A DNA stretch of 64,000 nt, from assembly GCF_012932215.1 (NCBI RefSeq), contig NZ_CP048788.1:868001-932000 (forward strand), given 5' to 3'. Of the stretch, positions 34,655 to 43,513 are shown piece by piece; the first letter of the stretch is position 1, and every line of letters begins with the position of its first letter. This DNA is from Roseobacter ponti. Its GTDB lineage: Bacteria; Pseudomonadota; Alphaproteobacteria; Rhodobacterales; Rhodobacteraceae. A program made the position numbers and the translations under genes. The notes under the pieces are model-generated. The model saw only the letters and a program-made list of their open reading frames with translations. It was not told the origin of the DNA and made no database searches.

Positions 34655-35565
34655 CAGGCCGCAGCCGTCGGGAAGCTGCGTTCTTCATCGCCGTGCTCAT
34701 TGTCATGGGGGCGGGCTGGGGGATCACTCTGCCGCTGACCAAGATCGCAGTGTCCACCGGGTATCAGCATTTCGGCCTGATTTTCTGGCAGCTGGTGATC
34801 GGCGCGGTGCTGATGTCGGTGATCGGACTGATCCGTGGCACAAAGCTCCCCGTGACGCGCCCGCAGCTTGCCATCTGCCTGATGGTGCTGATGATCGGAA
34901 CGGTGCTGCCAAATACGACCTCATACCAGGCGGCTGTACATCTGCCGTCGGGGATCCTGTCGCTGCTGCTTTCGATGGTGCCGATGCTGGCCTTTCCGAT
35001 CGCACTGGCGATGGGGCTTGACCGGTTTTCCTGGCCGCGCCTTGCGGGTCTGAGCCTGGGGCTTGTCGGTGTGCTGATGATTGCCGTGCCCGGCGCACAG
35101 GCCATGAACCTGTCGGTTTTCTGGATCGTCGTCGCGCTGATTGCCAGTCTCTGTTATGGCCTCGAAGGCAACCTGGTGGCCAGGTTCGGCACCGCCGGTC
35201 TTGATGCTTTTCAGGTGCTCTATGGTGCCTCGCTGATGGGGGCGGTGATGATGCTGCCTGTGGCCGTCCTGACCGGACAGTGGATACCGCCCGGCGCAGC
35301 GCTCACCCCGGAAGGGCAGGCGCTGATTGCGGGGTCTGCGATCCACGTGCTGGTTTATGCCGGATACGTCTGGATGGTGGGTCGTGCGGGTCCGGTCTTT
35401 ACGGTGCAGGTCAGCTATCTGGTGACCGGGTTTGGCGTTTTCTGGGCGAAGCTGATCCTTGATGAGACGTATTCGCCCGGGATCTGGGCAGCGATGGCAC
35501 TTATGTTTGCGGGAATCTGGCTGGTACAGCCGCGTCGCAAAAGCGATCTTGTGGCTGACGGATAA
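34651..35565 (+). CDS. DMT-superfamily (EamA) transporter
   Basis: This 304-residue integral membrane protein has ten predicted transmembrane helices in two EamA repeats (about 10-145 and 155-298). The GTG start overlaps the phosphoesterase stop by 4 bases, so the two are coupled. EamA proteins usually export metabolites or amino acids; no substrate can be read from the sequence. Confidence 0.9.
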   Translation: MTGRSRREAAFFIAVLIVMGAGWGITLPLTKIAVSTGYQHFGLIFWQLVIGAVLMSVIGLIRGTKLPVTRPQLAICLMVLMIGTVLPNTTSYQAAVHLPSGILSLLLSMVPMLAFPIALAMGLDRFSWPRLAGLSLGLVGVLMIAVPGAQAMNLSVFWIVVALIASLCYGLEGNLVARFGTAGLDAFQVLYGASLMGAVMMLPVAVLTGQWIPPGAALTPEGQALIAGSAIHVLVYAGYVWMVGRAGPVFTVQVSYLVTGFGVFWAKLILDETYSPGIWAAMALMFAGIWLVQPRRKSDLVADG

Positions 35566-35613
35566 TAACGCAAGAGTGGGACGTGTGCGCATATCCTTCA
35601 GGACACCCCGCCA

Positions 35614-37395
35614 TTGACACCGCTGATTGAGCTTTCTCAGACGACCGGCGCTTTTGTGACCCTCGGGGTCGTCGCGGTGATGTTCACGCTTTTTGTGCGG
35701 GAAACCTATCCCACAGAGGTTGTGGCGATCGCCGGTGCCGCACTGATGCTGGCGCTCGGGGTGCTGCCTTATGACAATGCGCTCGCGGTTCTGTCCAACC
35801 CGGCGCCCTGGACGATCGCTGCGATGTTCATTGTGATGGGTGCACTGGTGCGCACCGGTGCGCTTGTGGTGCTGACCAACCTTGCCGAACGCTATGCCCG
35901 GACCCATCCGAAATCCGCGGTTGCCGGGGTGATCCTGTCGGTCATGGGAGCCTCGGCGATTATGAACAATACGCCCGTGGTCGTTGTGATGATCCCGGTG
36001 GTCGTGCAATTGTCGCGGACGCTGGGGACGAAAGCCTCAAAGCTGCTCATACCGCTGTCTTATGCCGCGATCATGGGCGGGTCTCTGACGCTGATCGGAA
36101 CATCGACCAACCTGCTGGTGGATGGTGTGGCCCGTGCCGAGGGGCTTGAGCCGTTTTCGATCTTTGAGATCATGCCCATCGGCCTCGTTGTCTGTGCGTG
36201 GGGGCTTTTGTACATGACGGTGCTGGGGCCGCGGCTGCTGCCCGAGCGTGACAGCATGGCGACAATGCTCTCAGACCCCTCACAGAAGAAATTTTTCACC
36301 GAAGTCGTCATTCCGCCGGAGAGCAACCTGATCGACAGTGAGGCACTGGAGGTTTCGCTGTTCAAACGCGACGGGGTACGTCTGGTAGACGTGGTGCGCG
36401 GTGACAATTCTTTGCGGCGCAATCTTAAGGCCGTGACGCTGAAAACCGGCGACCGGGTCGTGCTGCGCACCCGGATGACCGAACTGCTGAGCCTGCAGAG
36501 CAGCAAAGATGTGCGCCCCGTGGATCAGGTCTCCTCGGTTGAAACCGCGACCGTCGAAGTTCTGATCACACCGGGGTGTAAAATGATCGGGCGCAACCTG
36601 GGGTCGCTGCGCCTGCGCCGGCGCTACGGCGTCTATACGCTCGCGGTGCACCGGCGCAATCAGAACATCGGCCGGCAACTCGAAGATCTTGTCGTGCGCG
36701 TCGGTGACACCCTTCTGCTAGAGGGCGCTCCGGAGGATATCCAGCGACTCGCAACCGATATGGATATGGTTGATGTGGCTGCACCCTCGGCGCGCGCGTA
36801 TCGCCGCCGTCATGCGCCCGTCGCAATCGCGGCACTCGTGGCGATTGTGGCGCTGGCGGCGCTGGATGTGGCACCCATTCTGTTGCTTGCGGTTCTCGCG
36901 GTGGCGCTGGTTCTCGTAACCGGCTGCATTGATGCGGATGAGGCGTTTTCGTTTATCGACGGTCGTCTGCTGGCGCTGATTTTTGCGATGCTGGCTGTGG
37001 GGGCGGCGCTGCAGCATTCGGGCGCGGTTGCGCTGATAGTGGACGCTGTATCTCCTGGCCTGAAGTCTTTGCCGCCACCCGTTGTGGTACTGGTGATGTT
37101 CGTGATGACCTCGACACTGACGGAACTGGTGTCCAACAATGCCGTTGCGGTTATCATGACGCCGCTGGCCATCGGGCTGGGACTGGCGCTGGGGCTTGAC
37201 CCGAGACCACTGGTTGTCGCGGTTATGATCGCGGCCTCCTGTGCATTTGCCACGCCCATCGGGTATCAGACGAATACGCTGGTTTACGGGCCGGGAGGCT
37301 ACCGTTTCACGGATTTTATCCGGGTCGGTCTGCCACTTAATCTGTCTATGGCGCTGCTGGTGTCGTTTATCATTCCGCTGATCTGGCCGCTTTAG
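35614..37395 (+). CDS. SLC13/DASS family permease with two TrkA_C (RCK_C) domains (copy 1)
   Basis: This 593-residue carrier has two halves of transmembrane helices (about 10-190 and 390-593) separated by a cytosolic part with two RCK_C/TrkA_C-like modules (about 215-295 and 305-385). The conserved repeats are NNTPVVVVMIPVV and NNAVAVIMTPLAI, with SLTLIGTSTNL between. Relatives transport sulfate, thiosulfate, dicarboxylates or organic anions with Na+. A TTG start is assumed at 35614. A close paralogue lies convergently at 38396-40168. Confidence 0.88.
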   Translation: MTPLIELSQTTGAFVTLGVVAVMFTLFVRETYPTEVVAIAGAALMLALGVLPYDNALAVLSNPAPWTIAAMFIVMGALVRTGALVVLTNLAERYARTHPKSAVAGVILSVMGASAIMNNTPVVVVMIPVVVQLSRTLGTKASKLLIPLSYAAIMGGSLTLIGTSTNLLVDGVARAEGLEPFSIFEIMPIGLVVCAWGLLYMTVLGPRLLPERDSMATMLSDPSQKKFFTEVVIPPESNLIDSEALEVSLFKRDGVRLVDVVRGDNSLRRNLKAVTLKTGDRVVLRTRMTELLSLQSSKDVRPVDQVSSVETATVEVLITPGCKMIGRNLGSLRLRRRYGVYTLAVHRRNQNIGRQLEDLVVRVGDTLLLEGAPEDIQRLATDMDMVDVAAPSARAYRRRHAPVAIAALVAIVALAALDVAPILLLAVLAVALVLVTGCIDADEAFSFIDGRLLALIFAMLAVGAALQHSGAVALIVDAVSPGLKSLPPPVVVLVMFVMTSTLTELVSNNAVAVIMTPLAIGLGLALGLDPRPLVVAVMIAASCAFATPIGYQTNTLVYGPGGYRFTDFIRVGLPLNLSMALLVSFIIPLIWPL

Positions 37396-37945
37396 GGGGC
37401 GGGGCGCCGGTCCGGCCTTCCCGACCGATGACCTGTTCGCCGAACTGCATGGCGCTGCCTGTCTGTGCCTCCATGGCCCAGCGGGCAGCGACGAGATGGT
37501 GAGTGCCGGTCTCCCACCCCGAAGCGTCGCGCTGAAGACGCTTGCGCCAGGCGCCTTCGACCCGCACCGGCAGGCGGACGCTGTCGGGGGAAACTTCCTG
37601 CCCTGGTGTAAGCCGGCGCGCCTCGGCGATGAGGCTGCGCAGACGCCGCTCCAGCGGGATCGCATCCCGTGTGCGGCGGCCGGCAAAGAGCACATCTATC
37701 TCATATTTTTCGTCGACGAAGCCGCGCACCACCAGGTCGCCGCGATCGTTGCGGCGCATCTGAGGTGTCAGCCGTACGATCACATCACACAGCGCGTTGC
37801 GGAAAAGACCTGCGTCTTCGTACTCTGCCGTAATCTCATGCGCGGGCCGGCGGCGATGATGCGCAGCCCCGACACGGGCAGGTGGCTGAGGACGGTAAAG
37901 GGTCAGGGCAGGGCCTCCGGTTACGGAAGATACACTAACGCGCAT
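37370..37945 (-). CDS. Hypothetical protein, 191 residues
   Basis: This protein has no family I recognise. It begins MRVSVSSVTGGPALTLYRPQPP and has a conserved-looking centre (NALCDVIVRLTPQMRRNDRGDLVVRGFVDE, with a small/large/charged pattern that predicts a mixed alpha/beta fold). A basic mid-part RLRSLIAEARRL follows, and the C-terminus is low complexity. No signal peptide or membrane helix is visible. Its 3' end overlaps the 3' end of the SLC13 gene by 26 bases in the opposite direction. It is probably real, because codon use is normal and the long frame is unshared. Confidence 0.55.
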   Translation of the reverse strand: MRVSVSSVTGGPALTLYRPQPPARVGAAHHRRRPAHEITAEYEDAGLFRNALCDVIVRLTPQMRRNDRGDLVVRGFVDEKYEIDVLFAGRRTRDAIPLERRLRSLIAEARRLTPGQEVSPDSVRLPVRVEGAWRKRLQRDASGWETGTHHLVAARWAMEAQTGSAMQFGEQVIGREGRTGAPPPKAARSAE

Positions 37946-38110
37946 GTCTTAAAGAAGCGTTGTCGAAGCCTGTGCCGCGACCGCTCTGACCACGGCCATG
38001 CCGCTATGCAGCAAATGCACCTCTGGTCTTCGCTATTATGCGTTGCCGAAGTGTCTGAGAGACCACATGTTAGCGGTATCAGAATGTGTTACTGATGAAA
38101 GGTAAAGCTG

Positions 38111-38275
38111 ATGAAACCGATTGTTAACCGCCTCACAGACGCTGTCGAAAAGCGTGTCCGGTTCAACCGCACATACAACGAGTTGCGCCGGATGGACCGT
38201 CGCACGGGCTGGGATCTTGATATGTTCCCCGAAGACGCGCTGAAAACCGCACACGCCCATGTCTACGGACGCTGA
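38111..38275 (+). CDS. Small basic protein, 54 residues, DUF1127-like
   Basis: This short gene is easy to miss. It encodes MKPIVNRLTDAVEKRVRFNR then TYNELRRMDRRTGWDLDMFPEDA and ends AHAHVYGR. The Arg-rich helix with L-x-x-(L/M)D followed by DL-D-x-F resembles the core of the 69-residue DUF1127 protein in this window (RRALARLDTAALHDIGV), so I suggest a distant DUF1127 relative. A GGTAAAG-type weak SD precedes it. It lies alone between two SLC13 genes. Confidence 0.7.
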   Translation: MKPIVNRLTDAVEKRVRFNRTYNELRRMDRRTGWDLDMFPEDALKTAHAHVYGR

Positions 38276-38395
38276 GACCTGATCCGTCCCGCCGGACCGG
38301 CGCATATGAACACCTGGTCCGGTGCCGGGCGGTCCGGAGCACAGAGGGCCGCAGAGCAGGCCCGAGAAAGTTCGCAGGTCAGGGCACCTTGTGCG

Positions 38396-40168
38396 TCAGA
38401 GCGGCCAGAACACCAGTATCGCCGGGATTGATACTGCCACCACGATAATCTCAAGTGGCAGCCCCATACGCCAGTAATCGCTGAACCGGTAACCTCCGGG
38501 CCCCAGGATCAGCGTGTTGTTTTTGTGCCCGATCGGCGTCAGGAACGCGCTTGAGGCTGCCACTGCAACAGCCATCAGAAAAGGGTCCGGCGAGACACCC
38601 AGCGTCTGCGCCATCTGAATGCCCACAGGTGCCGCCACAATGGTCGTGGCAGTGTTGTTGAGCACATCCGACAGCGTCATCGTGACCACCATCAGCACAG
38701 TCAGCACAGCCCAGGCCGGAAGGCCGTTTGTCCATGTCACCAGAGCGCCGGCAATCAGTTCAGTGCCGCCAGACGTCTCAAGGGCGGCCCCGAGCGGGAT
38801 CATTGAGCCCAGAAGAACAACAACCGGCCAGTTGATATGGTCGTAAAGCTCGCTCAGCGGCACAATGCCGGACAGCACATAGGCCACGACAACGAGCCCC
38901 AGAGCGACCGGCAGATAGATAAGACCAAAACTGGCAGCCGCCACCGCGCCGCCGAAAAGTGCTATGGCGAGCCAGACCTTGCGGTTCTGCGTGACAGCCA
39001 GCCCGCGGTCCGCCAGAGGCAGAGCACCCATCCAGTCGGTCACGTCCGGTCCGGTGTCGCGAGGCACCAGCAGCAGCAGGATGTCGCCGGTCATGATACG
39101 CGTCTGGCGCAGGTTCTTGGTCAGCCGCCGGCCCTGGCGGGAAATCCCCAGCAGTACCGAACGCTGTCGCCAGGCAAGACCGATGGACTGCGCCGTTTTA
39201 CCGCGGATGCGGGCATCTTCCGGCACGACGACCTCAATGACCTCGACGCCGTCTCCGTCGGCGCGCAGCAGTTCTTCACGCCTGGCATCCGCCACGGCCA
39301 GATCGAGGCTTGTTCGGAACTCATCAAGCGCCTCGGCGGTCGCTTCGAGGATCAGCGCGTCATTGGCGCGGATGACTGTATTGCGCGCCTGGCCATAAAG
39401 GCGCTGGCCATCGCGGATCAGCCCGAGGATGGCGACATCGGCCTTATCGGCGGCTTCGGTCAGTTCTTCTACGCGTTTGCCGATCTGTTTGTTGCCGCCG
39501 GGCACGGTGAGTTCGGAAATATACTGCGATATATCAGTGGTGGGGGCCGAGGCGTCCTGGCGTTGCGGGATCAGCCGCCAGCCGATGAAAGAGACAAAAA
39601 TCAGCCCGGCGACCGCCGCCAGCCCGCCAACGGGCGCAAAATCGAACATGGCAAAAGGCGCGCCCAGCGATTCCTCGCGGATCGCTGCAATGATGATATT
39701 GGGCGGTGTGCCGATGAGCGTTGCCATGCCGCCCAGAATGGTCGCAAAGCTCAGCGGCATGAGGCTCAGGCCCGGTACCCGCCCGGCCTTGCGTGCGGTC
39801 TGAATATCCACTGGCATGAGCAGCGCAAGGGCGGCCACGTTGTTCATAAACGCCGAGAGAACGCCACCGATCGCGCCCATCAGGGCGATGTGGCTGCCAA
39901 GGCTGCGCGAGGCATCCACGAGGGTACGTGTGATCAGAAAGACCGCACCGGAACGCACCAGGCCGGCGGACACTACCAGCACAAGTGCAACAATCAGGGT
40001 TGCCGGATGGCCGAAGCCGGAAAACGCGTCTTTGGTGGGCACGACACCCACCACAACTGCAATCATCAGTGCCGAAAACGCCACGATATCATATCGGAAG
40101 CGGCCCCAGAGCAGCAGTCCGAAGACCGCGCCAAAGAGCGTAAAGAGAATGATCTGATCAGTGGTCAT
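38396..40168 (-). CDS. SLC13/DASS family permease with two TrkA_C domains (copy 2)
   Basis: This 590-residue carrier has the same layout as the gene at 35614-37395: two membrane halves around a cytosolic region with two RCK_C modules (about 205-290 and 300-385). Shared landmarks are NNVAALALLMPVD, GGMATLIGTPPNI and a closing GPGGYRFSDYWRMGLPL, which matches GPGGYRFTDFIRVGLPL in copy 1. The two proteins are clear paralogues in convergent orientation. Substrates may be sulfate, thiosulfate, sulfonates or dicarboxylates. Confidence 0.9.
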   Translation of the reverse strand: MTTDQIILFTLFGAVFGLLLWGRFRYDIVAFSALMIAVVVGVVPTKDAFSGFGHPATLIVALVLVVSAGLVRSGAVFLITRTLVDASRSLGSHIALMGAIGGVLSAFMNNVAALALLMPVDIQTARKAGRVPGLSLMPLSFATILGGMATLIGTPPNIIIAAIREESLGAPFAMFDFAPVGGLAAVAGLIFVSFIGWRLIPQRQDASAPTTDISQYISELTVPGGNKQIGKRVEELTEAADKADVAILGLIRDGQRLYGQARNTVIRANDALILEATAEALDEFRTSLDLAVADARREELLRADGDGVEVIEVVVPEDARIRGKTAQSIGLAWRQRSVLLGISRQGRRLTKNLRQTRIMTGDILLLLVPRDTGPDVTDWMGALPLADRGLAVTQNRKVWLAIALFGGAVAAASFGLIYLPVALGLVVVAYVLSGIVPLSELYDHINWPVVVLLGSMIPLGAALETSGGTELIAGALVTWTNGLPAWAVLTVLMVVTMTLSDVLNNTATTIVAAPVGIQMAQTLGVSPDPFLMAVAVAASSAFLTPIGHKNNTLILGPGGYRFSDYWRMGLPLEIIVVAVSIPAILVFWPL

Positions 40169-40195
40169 GCCGCCCGTTGTAGCCGCCTGCCGGGC

Positions 40196-40570
40196 TCATG
40201 GGGAAGGGGGAATATCGGTGCCGTAAAGGAGCAGGCAGTTATCGGGGTCTTTGACGTGAAATTCGCGCATCCGGTAGGGTTGATCAAAGGGTGCACGCAC
40301 CCGCTCTTCGGGCAGTGTATCAAGACGGGGCTTCAACACCGTCCAGACGGCATCGACATCCTCGCAGTCCAGATAAATCATCTGTTCGCCGATCTCACAG
40401 TCGGGGTCTACCTCTATGAGGCGCAGCGCGCCGCCGGGCCGGTGATGCACAAATGCGTAGTTGTCCTGCTGAAACCCGCAGGTAAACCCGAGGATGCCGG
40501 TGTAAAACTCGAGCGAGGCTGCAAGATCACGGGTCATGACGAAGGGGGTAATCTGATTTATCCGGGCCAT
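40196..40570 (-). CDS. VOC-superfamily (glyoxalase-like) protein
   Basis: This 124-residue protein has a pair of beta-alpha-beta-beta-beta modules, as in glyoxalase/bleomycin-resistance proteins. It opens RINQITPFVMTRDLAASLEFYTGILGFTCGF. It has the Glu metal-ligand segment in LRLIEVDPDCEI and ends with FHVKDPDNCLLLYG, typical of VOC proteins. The role cannot be told. It shares its strand with the SLC13 gene and lies 27 bases upstream of it, so the two could be one transcript. Confidence 0.85.
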   Translation of the reverse strand: MARINQITPFVMTRDLAASLEFYTGILGFTCGFQQDNYAFVHHRPGGALRLIEVDPDCEIGEQMIYLDCEDVDAVWTVLKPRLDTLPEERVRAPFDQPYRMREFHVKDPDNCLLLYGTDIPPSP

Positions 40571-40696
40571 AAAGCCGCCTGTATCAGATTCTCATTGGTC
40601 GGGAAAGAAATGCACACTCCGGGGCATGTGCTTGCCCCCGGGCTCTGACCTGCATTATAGACTGCGCTGAAACTCTGATCAGCGATGGAAGTACCA

Positions 40697-41437
40697 ATGG
40701 CAGGCCACTCAAAATGGGCGAACATCCAGCACCGCAAGGGGCGCCAGGACGCCGTGCGCGCCAAGCTTTTCTCTAAATTCAGTAAGGAGATCACGGTCGC
40801 CGCCAAAATGGGCGACCCGGATCCCGATAAAAACCCGCGCCTGCGTCTTGCGATCAAAGAGGCCAAGGCCCAGTCCATGCCCAAGGACAACATTGAGCGT
40901 GCGATCAAAAAGTCCCAGGCGGGCGAGGGTGATGATTACGAAGAAATCCGCTATGAGGGTTACGGCCCCAACGGGGTTGCGGTGATCGTCGAGGCAATGA
41001 CCGATAACCGTAACCGCACTGCATCGACGGTGCGGTCCACCTTTACCAAAAACGGCGGTAATCTGGGCGAAACCGGATCGGTGGGGTTCATGTTCGACCG
41101 CAAAGGCGAAGTCACTTATCCCGCGGATGCAGGCGATGCGGATACCGTCATGATGGCAGCCATCGAGGCGGGTGCGGAGGATGTTGAAAGTTCAGAGGAC
41201 GGACATGTCATCTGGTGCGCGGATACTGACCTGAACGAAGTGTCCGGCGCGCTCGAGGCTGATCTGGGCGAAAGCGAAAGCACCAAACTCGTCTGGCGGC
41301 CCACGACGACCACCGAGATGGATCTTGAGGGCATGCAGAAGCTGATGAACCTGATCGATGCGCTTGAGGATGATGACGATGTGCAGCGCGTCACAACCAA
41401 TTTCGAGGCAAGCGACGAGGTTATGGCGCAACTCTGA
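40697..41437 (+). CDS. yebC: YebC/PmpR family protein
   Basis: This 246-residue protein starts [19 protein letters not shown], the defining YebC N-terminus, and continues through [27 protein letters not shown] to an acidic C-terminus. YebC was first described as a DNA-binding regulator and is now also reported to act on ribosomes at proline-rich stalls; I cannot say which applies. The ATG at 40697 is chosen over an upstream codon because it matches the family. A strong terminator follows. Confidence 0.96.
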   Translation: MAGHSKWANIQHRKGRQDAVRAKLFSKFSKEITVAAKMGDPDPDKNPRLRLAIKEAKAQSMPKDNIERAIKKSQAGEGDDYEEIRYEGYGPNGVAVIVEAMTDNRNRTASTVRSTFTKNGGNLGETGSVGFMFDRKGEVTYPADAGDADTVMMAAIEAGAEDVESSEDGHVIWCADTDLNEVSGALEADLGESESTKLVWRPTTTTEMDLEGMQKLMNLIDALEDDDDVQRVTTNFEASDEVMAQL

Positions 41438-41460
41438 TGCGCGATCCCGCCGTGCAACTG

Positions 41461-41498
41461 AAAACGCCGCCGCCCGGATCAAGGACGGCGGCGTTTTT
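41461..41498 (+). terminator. Rho-independent terminator of yebC
   Basis: A GC-rich stem, AACGCCGCCG with CGGCGGCGTT and a 13-base loop, is followed by TTTTTATT. It starts 24 bases beyond the yebC stop. Confidence 0.92.
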
Positions 41499-41521
41499 AT
41501 TAACTGTCTCCGACGCCGGTC

Positions 41522-41782
41522 TCAGCGGGACTGTGAGCAGGTGGTGTCAGATGTGAAGAAAGACCAGGCGCTCTGCAAAACACCTGTGGGCTTTGGGTCC
41601 TGCGGGGCGGTCAGGCGGTTCAGGCGTCGCATCAGATGCTTGAGGTCTGTGAGTTTCTTGCGGGCTCCGCGGCCTCCGGCCTGGCTCTGCACTGTCAGAA
41701 TTTTCTTCTGTGTGTGCAGCGCAGCTTCGATGAGCGCTATGTCCTGCGCTGTGAGATCCAGATTATGTGTGTTGTCGAGCAT
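41522..41782 (-). CDS. Hypothetical protein, 86 residues
   Basis: This small helical protein, probably cytoplasmic, starts MLDNTHNLDLTAQDIALIEAALHTQKK. It has a basic centre (ARKKLTDLKHLMRRLNRL) and ends in a serine/cysteine-rich tail. No family is recognised. Codon use and amphipathic helices make it plausible as a real gene. It is convergent with yebC, with the terminator between, and upstream of argP on the same strand. Confidence 0.6.
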   Translation of the reverse strand: MLDNTHNLDLTAQDIALIEAALHTQKKILTVQSQAGGRGARKKLTDLKHLMRRLNRLTAPQDPKPTGVLQSAWSFFTSDTTCSQSR

Positions 41783-41878
41783 CGAAGAAAACCCTTGTTA
41801 CCTTCCCCACCATATGGGGATCTTAAAGAGATACGCCAATCAGCTCTGATAAGTTTTACGTGAGCGTGTTTTTTCTCC

Positions 41879-42775
41879 TCACAGTCTTGTGAGCGATTGT
41901 TGCAGATCGCGCCCTGCCGCGGTTTTCAGGGCCCGCCAGAGCGGTTCGAGCGCGCGCGCCATCAGGCGGTTGGTCTGCCAGTAGAGGGCAATGTCGAGTG
42001 GTGCGTCCGGCACCAGAGCCACCAGCCGCCCCGCGTCGATATGCCCGCGTACCAGAGATACAGGGTTCATGCCCCATCCCAGCCCGCAGAGCGCTGCATC
42101 GACAAAAGCATGTGTCGAAGCCATGTGGTGGGTGGGTGGCGACAGGCGGTCGCCGGTCACTTCGGTGATCCACCGGTGTTGCAGACGGTCTTTTGCGTTA
42201 AAGGCCATCATAGGTGCGCGCGCGAGGCTGTCGGCAGTCACCCCGTCGGCAAACCATTCTGCCATAAAGGAAGGGCTTGCAGTTGCGATATACCGGAACT
42301 GACCCAGGGCGCTGCAGTCGCAGCCGGGCACGGGTGTTGCGTGCCCGGTGATCGCGGCGCTGACCGATCCCCGTCGCAGCCAGTCCGCGGAGTGGTCCTG
42401 ATCATCAATGACCAGATCAAAGAGCAGCGGGGGCGCTTCCGCCAGCGCGGGAATAAGCCACGTTGCAAGGCTGTCCGCATTCACCGCGATGCGAAGACGG
42501 GGCTGCGTGCCCGTGGTGTCGGGTGCCAGACGTTCCAGCACCTGCGCTTCCAGCAGCGCCAGATCTTCGGCATGTTGTGCAAGACGCGCGCCGGCGGCGG
42601 TGGGAACGCAGGGCTGGCCGCGCTCGATCAGAACGGTACCCATACGCTCTTCCAGCGCTTTGATGCGCTGCGAGATGGCAGAGGCGGTGACGCCAAGCTG
42701 TCCGGCGGCTGCATCGAAACTGCCCTGACGGACAATCGCCGCGAGGGCTGCAAGGTGGGCAGGATCGAGACGCAT
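41879..42775 (-). CDS. argP: LysR-family regulator ArgP/IciA type
   Basis: This 298-residue regulator has an N-terminal HTH (LAALAAIVRQGSFDAAAGQLGVTASAISQRIKALEERMG, about 8-46) and a C-terminal effector domain. The ArgP/IciA group is recognised by QLGVTASAISQRIKALEE and the effector-domain GLGWGMNPV region. ArgP binds arginine or lysine and controls the divergent exporter gene. The partner lysE/argO gene 97 bases away on the other strand makes this identity likely. Confidence 0.92.
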   Translation of the reverse strand: MRLDPAHLAALAAIVRQGSFDAAAGQLGVTASAISQRIKALEERMGTVLIERGQPCVPTAAGARLAQHAEDLALLEAQVLERLAPDTTGTQPRLRIAVNADSLATWLIPALAEAPPLLFDLVIDDQDHSADWLRRGSVSAAITGHATPVPGCDCSALGQFRYIATASPSFMAEWFADGVTADSLARAPMMAFNAKDRLQHRWITEVTGDRLSPPTHHMASTHAFVDAALCGLGWGMNPVSLVRGHIDAGRLVALVPDAPLDIALYWQTNRLMARALEPLWRALKTAAGRDLQQSLTRL

Positions 42776-42871
42776 TAGCCAGCCTTAATCTGCATTCGGG
42801 ATATTAAATTGATTAAGCTGCGGGCGGCCGCTAGTCAACGCTCAGACCTGTCAGCCGAAAGCCCTGCACCG
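42776..42871. promoter_or_regulatory. argP-lysE divergent promoter region
   Basis: The 96-base gap between the divergent starts contains an AT-rich core (GATATTAAATTGATTAAGC at about 42800) with several T-N11-A pairs, where ArgP should bind. I cannot mark an exact operator. Confidence 0.5.
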
Positions 42872-43474
42872 ATGTTCATCGCCGTTCTGTCCGGATTTCT
42901 GCTCAGCCTTTCGCTGATTATTGCCATCGGGCCGCAGAATGCCTTCGTCCTGCGCCAGGGTCTGGTGCAACGCCACGTTTTCTGGGTCTGCTCTGTCTGC
43001 GGTCTTTGTGATGCGATCCTGATTGTCGCCGGCGTTTACGGGTCCGGCAGCCTCGCCCGGAGCGTGCCGTGGTTTGAGCCTGCAATGCGCTACGGCGGGG
43101 CAGCGTTCCTGATCTTTTACGGCTATCGAAGTGCGCTTTCTGCCTGGCGCGGGGGGCAGGCGCTGCACACACAGAATGCGACCTCCGGGCAGGGGCTGGC
43201 AACCACGCTGCTGACGCTGCTCGCGATCACATGGCTGAACCCGCATGTGTATCTCGACACGGTCGTGCTGATCGGTTCGGTGTCGGCGCAGTTCCCTGAC
43301 CGGGCCATGTTCGGTGCCGGTGCGGTGATCGGCAGCTTCAGCTTTTTCTTTGCGCTGGGGTATGGCGCGCGCCTGCTGGCGCCGCTTTTTGCACGCCCGC
43401 GCAGCTGGCAGGTGCTCGACGCGGTGATCGCGCTGACGATGTGGACAATCGCTCTGGGGCTGCTCATCAGTTAA
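42872..43474 (+). CDS. LysE/ArgO family amino-acid exporter
   Basis: This 200-residue inner-membrane protein has six transmembrane helices and the family motif AIGPQNAFVLRQGL (about 21-34) with TWLNPHVYLDTVVLIG (about 126-141). It exports arginine or lysine. The ATG at 42872 starts MFIAVLSGFLLSLS. It is controlled, most likely, by the divergent ArgP. Confidence 0.93.
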   Translation: MFIAVLSGFLLSLSLIIAIGPQNAFVLRQGLVQRHVFWVCSVCGLCDAILIVAGVYGSGSLARSVPWFEPAMRYGGAAFLIFYGYRSALSAWRGGQALHTQNATSGQGLATTLLTLLAITWLNPHVYLDTVVLIGSVSAQFPDRAMFGAGAVIGSFSFFFALGYGARLLAPLFARPRSWQVLDAVIALTMWTIALGLLIS

Positions 43475-43513
43475 GACCTTGCAGCGCACACGGAAAAAAG
43501 GTCTGAGTAAGAG

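Noticed and set aside
38837-40648. 603-codon frame opposite the second SLC13 gene
   Set aside because: Antisense shadow: Gln/His/Arg-rich with no domain, while the other strand codes a full carrier.
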